From: Akkermansiaceae bacterium
GTDB lineage: Bacteria > Verrucomicrobiota > Verrucomicrobiia > Verrucomicrobiales > Akkermansiaceae
Length of the DNA stretch: 44,336 nt
NCBI GenBank assembly: GCA_029866215.1
Contig: JARWZU010000061.1
Location: 1 to 44,336 of the forward strand
Direction: 5' to 3'
Position 1 is the stretch's first letter, and each line of letters starts with the position of its first letter. Under the pieces are notes generated by a model. That model worked only from the letters and a program-made list of their open reading frames with translations, did not search any database and was not told where the DNA came from. Below, one piece after another: positions 16,882 to 24,240 of this stretch. The position numbers and the translations under genes were made by a program.

Positions 16882-17278
16882 CTTGAGTTAGTGTAGTGTG
16901 TGTGTTTGTTGGCGTGCTGTCACTGGGGAAGTAAACCTGACAAGCATTTTCTCCCTTTCCTTAACATCTCGTCAATCATCCTTGGGGTGTATTTTTATCG
17001 TATTGCCCCCCGACTCTTGACAGTCTCGCGCTAGAAACTATCTAGTTTTGAATCAGCGCTGACACGTGCAAAAACACCTTGATAGGACAATCGGGAGAAG
17101 TACGCTCAGCTATACTTTAAGTTCACCATGAACCAATCTGAAGCCCAGTGCCATCAGCCTAACCCAGACTTCTGAAACCGCTCTCTGCTCGCGGCTCACC
17201 ATTCCTCATTCAAATTTCAGACTTCTTCCGACCCTCTCTCCCACCAGACTCCCTCTCTCCCCAGCCCCGGACCCACCA
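16882..17278. other. 397-bp intergenic region before the lyase gene
   Basis: I see no gene. It contains divergent regulatory space for the lipoprotein (minus) and lyase (plus), a candidate promoter at 17017-17044, and a pyrimidine-rich leader just before the ATG at 17279 without a Shine-Dalgarno sequence. Confidence 0.4.
17017..17045 (+). promoter_or_regulatory. Candidate promoter with overlapping palindrome
   Basis: A perfect -35 box TTGACA (17017-17022) is followed after 16 bp by TATCTA (17039-17044), a weak -10. The -10 lies inside a perfect inverted repeat CTAGA-AACTA-TCTAG (17031-17045), which could be an operator. It lies 234 bp upstream of the lyase start. This is sequence pattern only. 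Confidence 0.3.
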
Positions 17279-20200
17279 ATGACGTCACCCACGAAAAGCA
17301 AATTCCTTTCAATAAGGAAACTGACCGCGCTACTCCTGCTCCTGCTCGCTACCTTTCGCGCTGAGGCGGCGAATGGGCTGACGGGCTGCTATTTCGACAA
17401 TGACGATTTCACCTCGCAGGTGACCTTGCGTACGGACGCGACGGTGAATTTTAATTGGGGCGCTTCGATTCCGGAGGGCACGGCGTTGACGAGCGGGGAG
17501 TATTTCTCGGTGCGGTGGACGGGGCAGATTGATCCTCAGTTCTCCGAAACCTACACGTTCTACGTCGCGGCGGATAATGGGTCGCGATTGTGGATTGATG
17601 ACAAGCTCATTGCAGCGCGAACGGTACACGTCACCGGCGGGCTGAAAATGCGAGGTACGGTAAAGTTGACCGCCGGGCGCAGGGTGAACATCCGGCTGGA
17701 GATGATGGAGAGGGGGGGCGACGCGGTGGCCAAGCTGGAGTGGTCTAGCCCGAGCCTGGCGCGGCAGGTGATTCCGCAGTCGCGGCTGTTCACGGACGAG
17801 GGGAAAGCGGAGACGGGCGCTCTGATGAAGGAGGTTTGGGATGGCCAGGGGGTCACGGACATCACCATCAGCAAATTGAAAACTCACCCGAATTATCCGG
17901 ACCGCCCGCTGGCCCGCGATTTCATCCCGAGCTTCGAGTCGTTTCACCGGGACTGGAAGGACAGTTTTGGCACTCGCGTCACGGGTTTCATCGTGCCGCA
18001 GGTGAGCGGTAGCTACAGCTTCGCGGTGGCAGGCGATGAAATCGTGGAACTGTTTCTCAGCACGGATTCAGCGGAGGGGAACAGGGCGCTCATTGCGTCG
18101 GCGCCATCGGCCACCGGGTTCCGCGAGTGGACGAAGTTTCCCTCGCAAGTGTCCACGACGCGGACGCTCACGGCGGGGCAGAAATATTTCGTCGAGCTGC
18201 TGCATGTGGAGTCCACGGGCAGCGACCATTTTTCCGTCGCGTGGAAGACGCCGGGCAGCGAGACGTGGGAGGTGATTGGTGGCGACTACCTCGTCCAGGC
18301 GGGCATTGACCGGCCGCAGCCGCTGGAGGAGTCGGCATTGCTGGATAGTTTAGCCACGGGGCATCCGCGGGTGCTGGCAACGCAGGAGCGGTTCGACTGG
18401 CTGAAGGCGCAAATCCTCGCGAACCCATCGGGCAATCAGGCGAACTGGTACGACAAACTGCTCGACCAAGCGGATGACATGCTCGTCCAGGAGGTGAACA
18501 CGTTCAATGCGACAGACAATCTCACCGTGAGCCGCTCGGTCTTGGACCGCATGTATACGCTGGCGCTGGTGTGGAAGATTTCCGGCGACAGCAAATACGC
18601 CGAGCGGGCGTGGCTGGAACTCGATGCGGCGCGGAATTTCCCAGACTGGCAGCCGTCGAAATTTCTCTGCGTGGCGGAAATGACGCACGCCTTCGCCATC
18701 GGCCTGGACTGGTTTTACCACTACTGGTCGGCTCCGCGGCTCTCGGCGATTCGCAGTGCCATCGTCAGCAAGGGGTTCAATCCAGCCATCGCCGACTACG
18801 ATGGGGATGAAGATTGGACGCTGGACAGCGCGAACACTTCGAACCCCGTGAACAACGGCGGCATGGTGCTCGGTGCGCTGGCGATGGGCACTTCTGAAGA
18901 GGCGAAGGTGGAAGAGATACTCCAGCGGGCGCTCGCTTCGGTGCGTCCAGTGCTCGGCCATTACACGGCGGACAACGGCGCGATTTACGAAGGCGCGAAC
19001 TACTGGGGCTACTCGGCGCGGTATCTCGTGCGGATGCTCTCCGGTCTGGAAGGCGTGCTGGGCTCAGACTTCGGCTCCCTCAGCAGCAAGGATGGGCTCT
19101 CGGAAAGCGGCGTCGTGCCCATGCACATGACCGGGCCCACGAATAAAATGTTTAACTTCGGCGACGCACTACCCTATGAGAAGGCCGGTGCCGAGCTATT
19201 CTGGTTCGCACGGCGCTACAACCGGCCGGTGTGCGCATGGTTTGAGCGTAAATTTTGCAACGAGAGCGACTTCGGACCCGAGGCACTGGATTTGTTGTGG
19301 TATGACCCTCGCGGCAGCAATCCCAGCTTGGAGAGCGTGTCGCCCGATGTCTATTTTCGCGGCGCGACCAAGCCTACGTCGCCCGCTTACGATACGCTGG
19401 AGGCGGGAGTTTTTCGCGAGAAGTGGAACGACTCCCGCGCAACCTATCTGGCCTTCAAAGGCGGGAATCTCGGCGAACATACTCACACCGACCTCGATGC
19501 TGGTTCGTTCGTACTTTATGCCAACGGCAAGAACTGGGCTCTCGACATGGGCACGGAAGATTACTCGCTGCGGGGCGTGCTGAATCCGACCTCCTCCTCC
19601 GGCACCGACCGCTGGGACTACTACCGCAAGCGCGCCGAGGGCCACAACACGCTCGTCATCAATCCCGGCAGCGGCCCGGACCAGCAGCTCGGCAGCGATT
19701 GTCCCATTCAGTTCTGGCGCAGTTCGCCCGATGGCGACGGCTCGGCCAGCGTCATGGACCTGACACCAGCCTATAAAAACGCGACCAACGTCCGGCGCGG
19801 CTTCCGGCTGCTCAATGGCCGCCACGACGTCATCGTGCAGGACGAGATTTCACTCAGTACGTCTTCCACCGTGTGGTGGTTCATGCACTTCAACTCGGGC
19901 ACTACCACATGTGACATTGCGGCCGACCGCACCTCCGCCATGCTCACCCAAGGCGACGAGCGGCTTTGGTGCAAAATCCTGAGCGGCGACGGCGTCTTCA
20001 CCGTCCAGGATTCAACTCCCTTTGCCAGTTCGCCGAAGCCCGCCGGGCAAAACGAGAACAATGAGTTCCAAAAACTCAGCATCCAGCTCACGGATGTCAC
20101 CAGCACGCGACTGACCGTTTATCTGAAACCTCTCGCCAACGGCGACCCCATCCCCGAGCCCGCCGCGTTGCCCACCGTCAGCTCGCTCGACGAATGGACC

Positions 20201-21463
20201 ATCTCCGGCATCAACGACCCCCCGACCATCAGCGACGTCGCCACCCAGACCACCACCAAGAACATCGCCACCGCCGCGCTCCCCTTCACCATCGGCGACG
20301 ACCTCACCGCCCCCGGCTCGCTCACGCTCACGAAATCCTCGTCTAACCCCACGCTCGTGCCGCCTGCGAACATCGTCTTCGGCGGCAGCGGAGCGAACCG
20401 CACCGTCACCGTCACGCCCGCAGCGAACCAGAGCGGTGCCGCGTTCATCACACTCACCGTGAGCGACGGCACGCACACGGCCAGAGACGAGTTCTGGCTC
20501 TCCGTCATGGATGGAGGCACGCCCCTCACGCTATCCGTGCCTCTCGCCGCCAGTGCGGACGATGCTGAGGAATCCGTCTTCGGCACCGTGGACCTCACGA
20601 GCACCCACCTCGAACTCCCGAACGCACGCGGGCCCATCGCGACCACCGGGGGGAGCGACCCACTCGTAGGCCTGCGTTTTGCCGGACTGCCGATTCCGCA
20701 AGGAGCCACCATCACCCATGCCGCCATTCAGTTCACCGCCGCAGGAACGCAGAGTGAAGCGACCACGCTCGACATCACCGTGGAAGCCACCGACCAGGCC
20801 GCCGCATTCAGTGCCACTGCGAGAAATCTCAGCAATCGTCCCATTACCACGACCCGCCTCGTTTGGCAGCCCCCCGCGTGGAGCGTTATGGGCGAGGCCG
20901 CCGCCAGCCAGCGCACTCCGAACCTCGCAGGCATCCTGCAGGAAATCGTTTCCCGTCCCGGCTGGGCCAGCGGCAATGCCATCGCGCTCTTCATCAAAGG
21001 CACCGGCCGCCGCACTGCTGACGCGTTCGACAAATCCGGCGGCACTCCGCCGAGGCTCAGCGTCACCTATGTCATCGAGCCCACCGCATCCTTCGCGCAA
21101 TGGCTGACCACCTATCCCTCGCTCACCGGCACCAACGCCCTGAGTACCGCCGACCCCGATGGCGACGCCTTCAACAACCTGCTCGAATACGCCCTCGCCA
21201 CCCACCCCACGCAAGCGAACACCGCGCCCTACACCACCGCGCTTGAAGGCAGCACGCTCGCCTTCACCTACGCCCGCCCGAGTCTCGCGCCAGACCTCAC
21301 CTACGCCGTCGAGTGGAGCCGCACCCTCGCCGCCGGGACTTGGAGCAGCGCCGGAGTCACTCAGCAAATCACCAGTGACAACGGCACGATCCGCACCGTG
21401 CGAGCCGCCGTCCCCGCAGGGACTGAGGCGCTTTTCCTAAGGCTCAAAGTCACCGCGCCATGA
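17279..21463 (+). CDS. Secreted PA14 / heparinase II/III-like polysaccharide lyase
   Basis: The product has 1394 residues with a signal peptide (LTALLLLLLATFRAEA, cleavage near 30). PA14 domain 1 is at about 31-165 (GLTGCYFDNDDF to RQVIPQSRLF) and a PA14-like domain 2 at 185-335. An alpha/alpha-toroid region (about 355-690; HPRVLATQERFDWL, then YEGANYWGYSARYLVRML) precedes a heparinase II/III-type beta-sheet region (about 700-920) with GEHTHTDLDAGSFVLYANG and RAEGHNTLVINP. The paired histidines and Asp fit the metal-binding or catalytic motif of these lyases. A cadherin-like domain, a CBM-like beta-sandwich and a C-terminal module (LTYAVEWSRTL to FLRLKVTAP) follow. It probably cleaves uronic-acid polysaccharide outside the cell; the substrate cannot be read from sequence. 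The last 79 bp lie within a 311-bp segment duplicated at 25640. Confidence 0.85.
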   Translation: MTSPTKSKFLSIRKLTALLLLLLATFRAEAANGLTGCYFDNDDFTSQVTLRTDATVNFNWGASIPEGTALTSGEYFSVRWTGQIDPQFSETYTFYVAADNGSRLWIDDKLIAARTVHVTGGLKMRGTVKLTAGRRVNIRLEMMERGGDAVAKLEWSSPSLARQVIPQSRLFTDEGKAETGALMKEVWDGQGVTDITISKLKTHPNYPDRPLARDFIPSFESFHRDWKDSFGTRVTGFIVPQVSGSYSFAVAGDEIVELFLSTDSAEGNRALIASAPSATGFREWTKFPSQVSTTRTLTAGQKYFVELLHVESTGSDHFSVAWKTPGSETWEVIGGDYLVQAGIDRPQPLEESALLDSLATGHPRVLATQERFDWLKAQILANPSGNQANWYDKLLDQADDMLVQEVNTFNATDNLTVSRSVLDRMYTLALVWKISGDSKYAERAWLELDAARNFPDWQPSKFLCVAEMTHAFAIGLDWFYHYWSAPRLSAIRSAIVSKGFNPAIADYDGDEDWTLDSANTSNPVNNGGMVLGALAMGTSEEAKVEEILQRALASVRPVLGHYTADNGAIYEGANYWGYSARYLVRMLSGLEGVLGSDFGSLSSKDGLSESGVVPMHMTGPTNKMFNFGDALPYEKAGAELFWFARRYNRPVCAWFERKFCNESDFGPEALDLLWYDPRGSNPSLESVSPDVYFRGATKPTSPAYDTLEAGVFREKWNDSRATYLAFKGGNLGEHTHTDLDAGSFVLYANGKNWALDMGTEDYSLRGVLNPTSSSGTDRWDYYRKRAEGHNTLVINPGSGPDQQLGSDCPIQFWRSSPDGDGSASVMDLTPAYKNATNVRRGFRLLNGRHDVIVQDEISLSTSSTVWWFMHFNSGTTTCDIAADRTSAMLTQGDERLWCKILSGDGVFTVQDSTPFASSPKPAGQNENNEFQKLSIQLTDVTSTRLTVYLKPLANGDPIPEPAALPTVSSLDEWTISGINDPPTISDVATQTTTKNIATAALPFTIGDDLTAPGSLTLTKSSSNPTLVPPANIVFGGSGANRTVTVTPAANQSGAAFITLTVSDGTHTARDEFWLSVMDGGTPLTLSVPLAASADDAEESVFGTVDLTSTHLELPNARGPIATTGGSDPLVGLRFAGLPIPQGATITHAAIQFTAAGTQSEATTLDITVEATDQAAAFSATARNLSNRPITTTRLVWQPPAWSVMGEAAASQRTPNLAGILQEIVSRPGWASGNAIALFIKGTGRRTADAFDKSGGTPPRLSVTYVIEPTASFAQWLTTYPSLTGTNALSTADPDGDAFNNLLEYALATHPTQANTAPYTTALEGSTLAFTYARPSLAPDLTYAVEWSRTLAAGTWSSAGVTQQITSDNGTIRTVRAAVPAGTEALFLRLKVTAP

Positions 21464-21695
21464 AACGATTGCTCGGAATTTGCGGTTGGGATGAAGGCCT
21501 TTGATCAAGCTGATTAGAGAGCCGGAGGGCCTCCTGGAACGGCGGCGACCCGAACTGGGGCCAGCAGCATTCACGCCGTCGGCTAGTCGCGGCCGTTTCC
21601 CTGCCCGAGTTTGAAATCTGCATCAATCTCAACCAAGGAAGCGCCGAATACACGTATTGGAAACAAGCCCGCAAGGACGGGCTCATGTGAGGCGA
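21385..21695. repeat. 311-bp segmental duplication, copy 1 (lyase 3' end and downstream)
   Basis: This segment matches 25640-25950 at a constant offset of 4255 bp with no insertion or deletion that I can see, only scattered substitutions. It includes the last 26 codons of the lyase and downstream sequence. Downstream, one frame begins MKRLLGICGWDEG, meets stops, and ends in a protein-like NQGSAEYTYWKQARKDGL before TGA. The two copies bracket the integron region. Confidence 0.85.
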
Positions 21696-21698
21696 GTG

Positions 21699-21733
21699 AG
21701 CCTAGGGCAGCCCGAGGCGAGCAACCCTAGGCT
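21699..21733. repeat. Hairpin element after duplication copy 1
   Basis: Perfect 9-bp arms AGCCTAGGG (21699-21707) and CCCTAGGCT (21725-21733) flank a 17-base loop. The element is related in layout to the hairpin cluster at 25988-26079, which follows duplication copy 2. There is no T-run, so it is not an obvious terminator. Confidence 0.6.
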
Positions 21734-21759
21734 CTGGGAGACCATCCCGCAAGGAGTGG

Positions 21760-21861
21760 CGGTGGGGTGAAAATGGCTGCCGGAAATTCACCCGGCGAAG
21801 ACGACTTCCTTGGTCTCGCTGGATTGGCCGATTTCTTCGTCGGCGATGACGCCGATGGCCA
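21760..21861 (-). pseudogene. 3'-end remnant of a paralogue of the 29011-29625 gene
   Basis: This segment matches 28981-29085 closely, from the downstream spacer into the last codons. On the minus strand it still reads the C-terminal EEIGQSSETKE...VFAG. The homology stops abruptly at 21861, where it joins a fragment of a different gene, so it is a broken copy. Confidence 0.75.
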
Positions 21862-21960
21862 TGGATCGCTTACTCCGTTCCACTCGTTCTGCTACTCGCT
21901 GTTTCTTGGGGAACTGACTTGCGGGCCACGCTAAAGCCGAAGTCTTGGTTGACCGGAAAT
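21862..21960 (-). pseudogene. 3'-end remnant of a formylglycine-generating-enzyme-like gene
   Basis: This segment matches 26228-26320, the 3' end of the double FGE-domain gene. The minus strand reads QDFGFSVARKSVPQ where the intact gene reads ADFGFRVARSSVPY. The order of the two fragments here is the reverse of the order of the intact genes at 26-29 kb, so the block arose by rearrangement, not simple duplication. It is then joined to repeat copy B. Confidence 0.7.
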
Positions 21961-21975
21961 TCCCCTAACCGCGCT

Positions 21976-22358
21976 GCGTTCGGGCTGCGGGCCACCCATT
22001 CGGAAACGCTCATGCGCCTGACCCTCCATCCAACTTCGTTTCAGCACACTGGCTTTTTGCGCAACCTCGCAACCGGCAATGGCGGATCACGTCTCCAAGG
22101 TGAAATTTTCACCGTTCCAGCCTCATCCGAACTCCACCAAACCACCGACTCACGCCACCCTTGCGTTCAACCTACCTCCTTCGAGCGTCAACCACTATGC
22201 CCGCCTCACCCGCGACGCCCTTGGCGGGCATCGATCTTGGAACCTAAGCAAACAGAAAACGCATCAAGCGAGCCCCCCTCGGCTCCGGACTTGTTCAACC
22301 AAACGGCGCAGTCGAAGTCTTCGCTACCGCTCAGCCTTCGCAGCACCCTTTATGGTTC
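21976..22358. repeat. Long repeat, copy B
   Basis: About 383 bp, a near match to copy A (16273-16655). The right-hand 150 bp also match copy C. The attC-like site lies at the right end. The frames crossing it are not preserved between copies. It is the leftmost recognisable part of the integron region. Confidence 0.8.
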
Positions 22359-22361
22359 TGC
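22293..22361 (-). other. attC-like site after the toxin-antitoxin cassette (repeat copy B)
   Basis: On the minus strand the site starts 5 bp after the toxin stop, with GCAGAAC in the R'' position, and ends 69 bp later at GTTGAAC (GTTRRRY). The inner arms fold back with one unpaired T. The interior is the same as in the 23042-23110 site. The R'' box is not complementary to the box at the presumed cassette start (23048), so either that end or this one has been rearranged. Confidence 0.55.
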
Positions 22362-22366
22362 TGTCT

Positions 22367-22624
22367 TCATTCTGAGATGAGCTTGTCGTATTCAGAGTGA
22401 GGCCCGATCCACAACCATATCATCGCTCCCTCATGGCGCACTCCCAGAGCACGATACTGGATACCTGCACGAACAGACCAAAACCTGCCAACCTTCTTGA
22501 AGTGTAGCGAGGGGTGAAACGGATCAGCCTTCAAAAGCTGGAAATTCTCGTCAGCGACACTTTGGACGCGCAAAGGAAGTTGATCGTAGGCGTTCCAAAA
22601 CTTCTTGGTAGCGTGATGGATCAA
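22367..22624 (-). CDS. RelE/ParE-superfamily toxin of a type II toxin-antitoxin pair
   Basis: This 85-residue protein has the RelE/ParE layout: an N-terminal helix (KKFWNAYDQLPLRVQSVADE), the LLKADPFHPSLHFKKV hinge, and the GRFWSVRAGIQYRALGV beta-hairpin. It ends with MIWLWIGPHSEYDKLI, where the HSEYDKLI tail is typical of this group. The antitoxin gene ends 5 bp upstream. A toxin that cleaves mRNA on the ribosome is the usual role for RelE-like members; ParE-like gyrase inhibition cannot be excluded. An attC-like site follows directly. Confidence 0.8.
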   Translation of the reverse strand: MIHHATKKFWNAYDQLPLRVQSVADENFQLLKADPFHPSLHFKKVGRFWSVRAGIQYRALGVRHEGAMIWLWIGPHSEYDKLISE

Positions 22625-22629
22625 TCGGT

Positions 22630-22833
22630 TCAGAGGCTACGGGTTCTTCCAGCCACAAATTCCTCGATTCCCTCAGCGGCGAGCTTATCGAGCTTCCCAG
22701 CGGAAATGTCGCGCTCAATCTGCGCATCCCACTCGGCGGCCTCGAACGATGAGAACCATTCGCGGAAGACAGCCAAGTCATCGCGACCCAATTGTTCCAC
22801 GGCATTTTCTATCGATGCTACAGTTTCATTCAT
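22630..22833 (-). CDS. Cognate antitoxin (small acidic helical protein)
   Basis: The start is set at ATG 22833 (MNETVASIENAVEQLGRDDL...), giving 67 residues; the frame upstream of it is not protein-like. The sequence is acidic and helical, with FREWFSSFEAAEWDAQIERD and KLDKLAAEGIEEFVAGRT. This pattern is seen in short antitoxins found directly upstream of RelE/ParE-like toxins. It carries no evident DNA-binding domain, so autoregulation is uncertain. The pair forms a two-gene unit. Confidence 0.7.
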   Translation of the reverse strand: MNETVASIENAVEQLGRDDLAVFREWFSSFEAAEWDAQIERDISAGKLDKLAAEGIEEFVAGRTRSL

Positions 22834-22953
22834 GGGGGCAGCGTATTGTCTGGATGCTGCGCAATCAATGCCGATTTTCTCGCGAGACCTTATGGCTGCG
22901 ACTGGTGCTAGCCAGCTACCTCTGGGTCGGATTGAGGATTGAAAGGGAAGTGA
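22834..22953. other. Leader between repeat copy C and the antitoxin
   Basis: This unique 120-bp sequence upstream of the toxin-antitoxin pair probably holds its own promoter, as is usual for toxin-antitoxin cassettes. I could not pick a convincing -35/-10 pair. Confidence 0.3.
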
Positions 22954-23106
22954 CTCACCCGCGACGCCCGTGGCGAGCATTGATGTTGGAACCTAAGCAA
23001 ACAGAAAACGCATCAAGCGAGCCTACCTCGGCTCCGGACTTGTTCAACCAAACGGCGCAGTCGAAGTCTTCGCTACCGCTCAGCCTTCGCAGCACCCTTT
23101 ATGGTT
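22954..23106. repeat. Short repeat, copy C (150-bp core of copies A and B)
   Basis: It shares about 150 bp with the right-hand ends of copies A and B and then diverges into the toxin-antitoxin leader. It contains the attC-like site 23042-23110 and a GC-rich hairpin-prone stretch next to it. Confidence 0.8.
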
Positions 23107-23110
23107 AGTC
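23042..23110 (-). other. attC site of the DUF4145 cassette
   Basis: On the minus strand the site begins GGACTAAC at the stop codon of the DUF4145 gene and ends at GTTGAAC 69 bp later, matching RYYYAAC...GTTRRRY except for one base of the first box. The arms CTTCGCAGC and CAGTCGAAG pair with a single unpaired T. Crucially, GGACTAAC is the exact complement of GTTAGTCC, the first bases of this cassette (23810-23803, minus strand). That is what integration of a circular cassette predicts. Confidence 0.8.
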
Positions 23111-23788
23111 CTTCTTTCTTCTGGCAATTCTAGCTTTAAACTCCTCATAACGATCTGCCAAATCGTAAATGTATTCTGTGATTGCGTATCCAAATGTCTG
23201 CAAATCTTCTGCGTCTTCACGTGTAATCGAAATGTCGTCTGGATGCGCGGCAATGTTGCGAAATGCCTGGAGTTCTTGGCTCCAATCATATAACCGCTGG
23301 TCAATGACCTTTAGCTCGCGAAGACGCTTAATGCCCTCTCCCAGCATGATCTTCTTCGTAGGGACTGGCTCTCCCGGTATTGCATCATGAGCGTTCAGTA
23401 CATCGCGGCACATGGCCTCGAGAGCGCGACCAAGCATGACGCAAGCAGCCGTATTGGCATTCGCCTGAAGTGAGCGCTCTGCCTCCGCGAGGGACTCAGT
23501 GACCTGACGGGGAATTCGGTAGCTATTAAACCGCTTGGGAGGCTTGGGAAAAACTCTCACAATGTCAGTCCACCGATCCTCATCTGCATCGAAATCTTGG
23601 AAGCGAATCTGATCAGACTCGCCAGCAAGAAGGCATCCACACGTAGGACACTTTCCAATAAAAAGCCGATGCCCAAACGGTTCTCCGCAATCGGGATCGG
23701 AACCTTGATGCGTTGCGGAGCCGAGTTGCTTGGCGGCAACTTTTGCTTTGCACCAACAACAATCGATAATAAACGCGGAATCTGTCAT
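23105..23788 (-). CDS. DUF4145 domain protein with zinc-ribbon-like N-terminus (integron cassette 2)
   Basis: The start is set at ATG 23788 (MTDSAFIIDCCWC...), 15 bp after the attC end; the longer frame upstream runs into the attC site. The product is 227 residues. Cys10/Cys13 and Cys47/Cys50 (CCWC, CPTCGC) form a likely zinc ribbon, and a DUF4145 helical domain follows (about 100-195; LQANANTAACVMLGRALEAM, then LQAFRNIAAHPDD). DUF4145 occurs alone or joined to restriction-modification and other nucleic-acid-acting proteins; its biochemical role is not established. The gene fills its cassette almost end to end, and its stop codon overlaps the attC box. Confidence 0.8.
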   Translation of the reverse strand: MTDSAFIIDCCWCKAKVAAKQLGSATHQGSDPDCGEPFGHRLFIGKCPTCGCLLAGESDQIRFQDFDADEDRWTDIVRVFPKPPKRFNSYRIPRQVTESLAEAERSLQANANTAACVMLGRALEAMCRDVLNAHDAIPGEPVPTKKIMLGEGIKRLRELKVIDQRLYDWSQELQAFRNIAAHPDDISITREDAEDLQTFGYAITEYIYDLADRYEEFKARIARRKKD

Positions 23789-23802
23789 AGTTTTGATTTC
23801 TG

Positions 23803-23929
23803 GACTAACGATGAGCACATCCACCACTAGGAGCGGGGGTGGACGTGGATCACGGGGTTAGTGTTGCAATTACGGGAAATCATGGAAACAGAACGGCTCC
23901 TAGTGGTTGGATGATGCGGCTTGTTAGGC
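23803..23929 (-). other. attC site of the HNH/nucleotidyltransferase cassette
   Basis: This 127-bp site reads, on the minus strand, GCCTAACAAG at one end and CGTTAGTCC at the other. Arms CCACTAGGAGC (23824-23834) and GCTCCTAGTGG (23896-23906) are perfectly complementary. The pairing extends through CATCCA/TGGATG with one unpaired T at 23907, and a 61-base loop lies between. The R'' box and adjoining bases (GCCTAAC, preceded by TTG) match the start of its own cassette (GTTAGGCAA at 25292) by complement. All of these are hallmarks of a folded integron attC. Confidence 0.85.
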
Positions 23930-24240
23930 AAGGATTCGCCGCACCTGTCGAAGATTGATACTAAGCAATTGTGCTCCCTTAGTGGTTTTCGTCTGTGCTC
24001 TCTCGCTGTCAGGATGGTCAAATCAAACAAAATACCAACACGATGCCCAAGTGAACGAAACTCACGGGATATGGTCGCGTGTAGAGTTCCTAAATCTCGA
24101 TTGTCATCTGATACAACCACGAGTAGGTCGCAGTCTCGACTATGGCTCCCGCGAAAGAAGGAGCCAAAACCATAAACAGCCAGCAGATCAGGCAGATCGA
24201 TACTGATAGACTGGATCTCCATCTTTGTCTTTTGCTGCAT
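23827..24240 (-). CDS. Pol-beta-type nucleotidyltransferase (MNT-like), cassette 1 third gene
   Basis: With the start at ATG 24240 the product is 137 residues; ATG 24222 is an alternative. The motif GFGSFFRGSHSRDCDLLVVV holds the G-S-x-x-R-G and Asp36/Asp38 of the nucleotidyltransferase fold. Asp73 in FDLTILT is a plausible third catalytic Asp, so the active site looks intact. Enzymes of this fold transfer nucleotides to protein, RNA or small molecules; the target is unknown. The gene overlaps the upstream gene by about 50 bp. From about residue 104 the protein is encoded by the attC site itself, so its tail (PHHPTTRSRSV...) is probably not part of the fold. Confidence 0.75.
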   Translation of the reverse strand: MQQKTKMEIQSISIDLPDLLAVYGFGSFFRGSHSRDCDLLVVVSDDNRDLGTLHATISREFRSLGHRVGILFDLTILTAREHRRKPLREHNCLVSIFDRCGESLPNKPHHPTTRSRSVSMISRNCNTNPVIHVHPRS

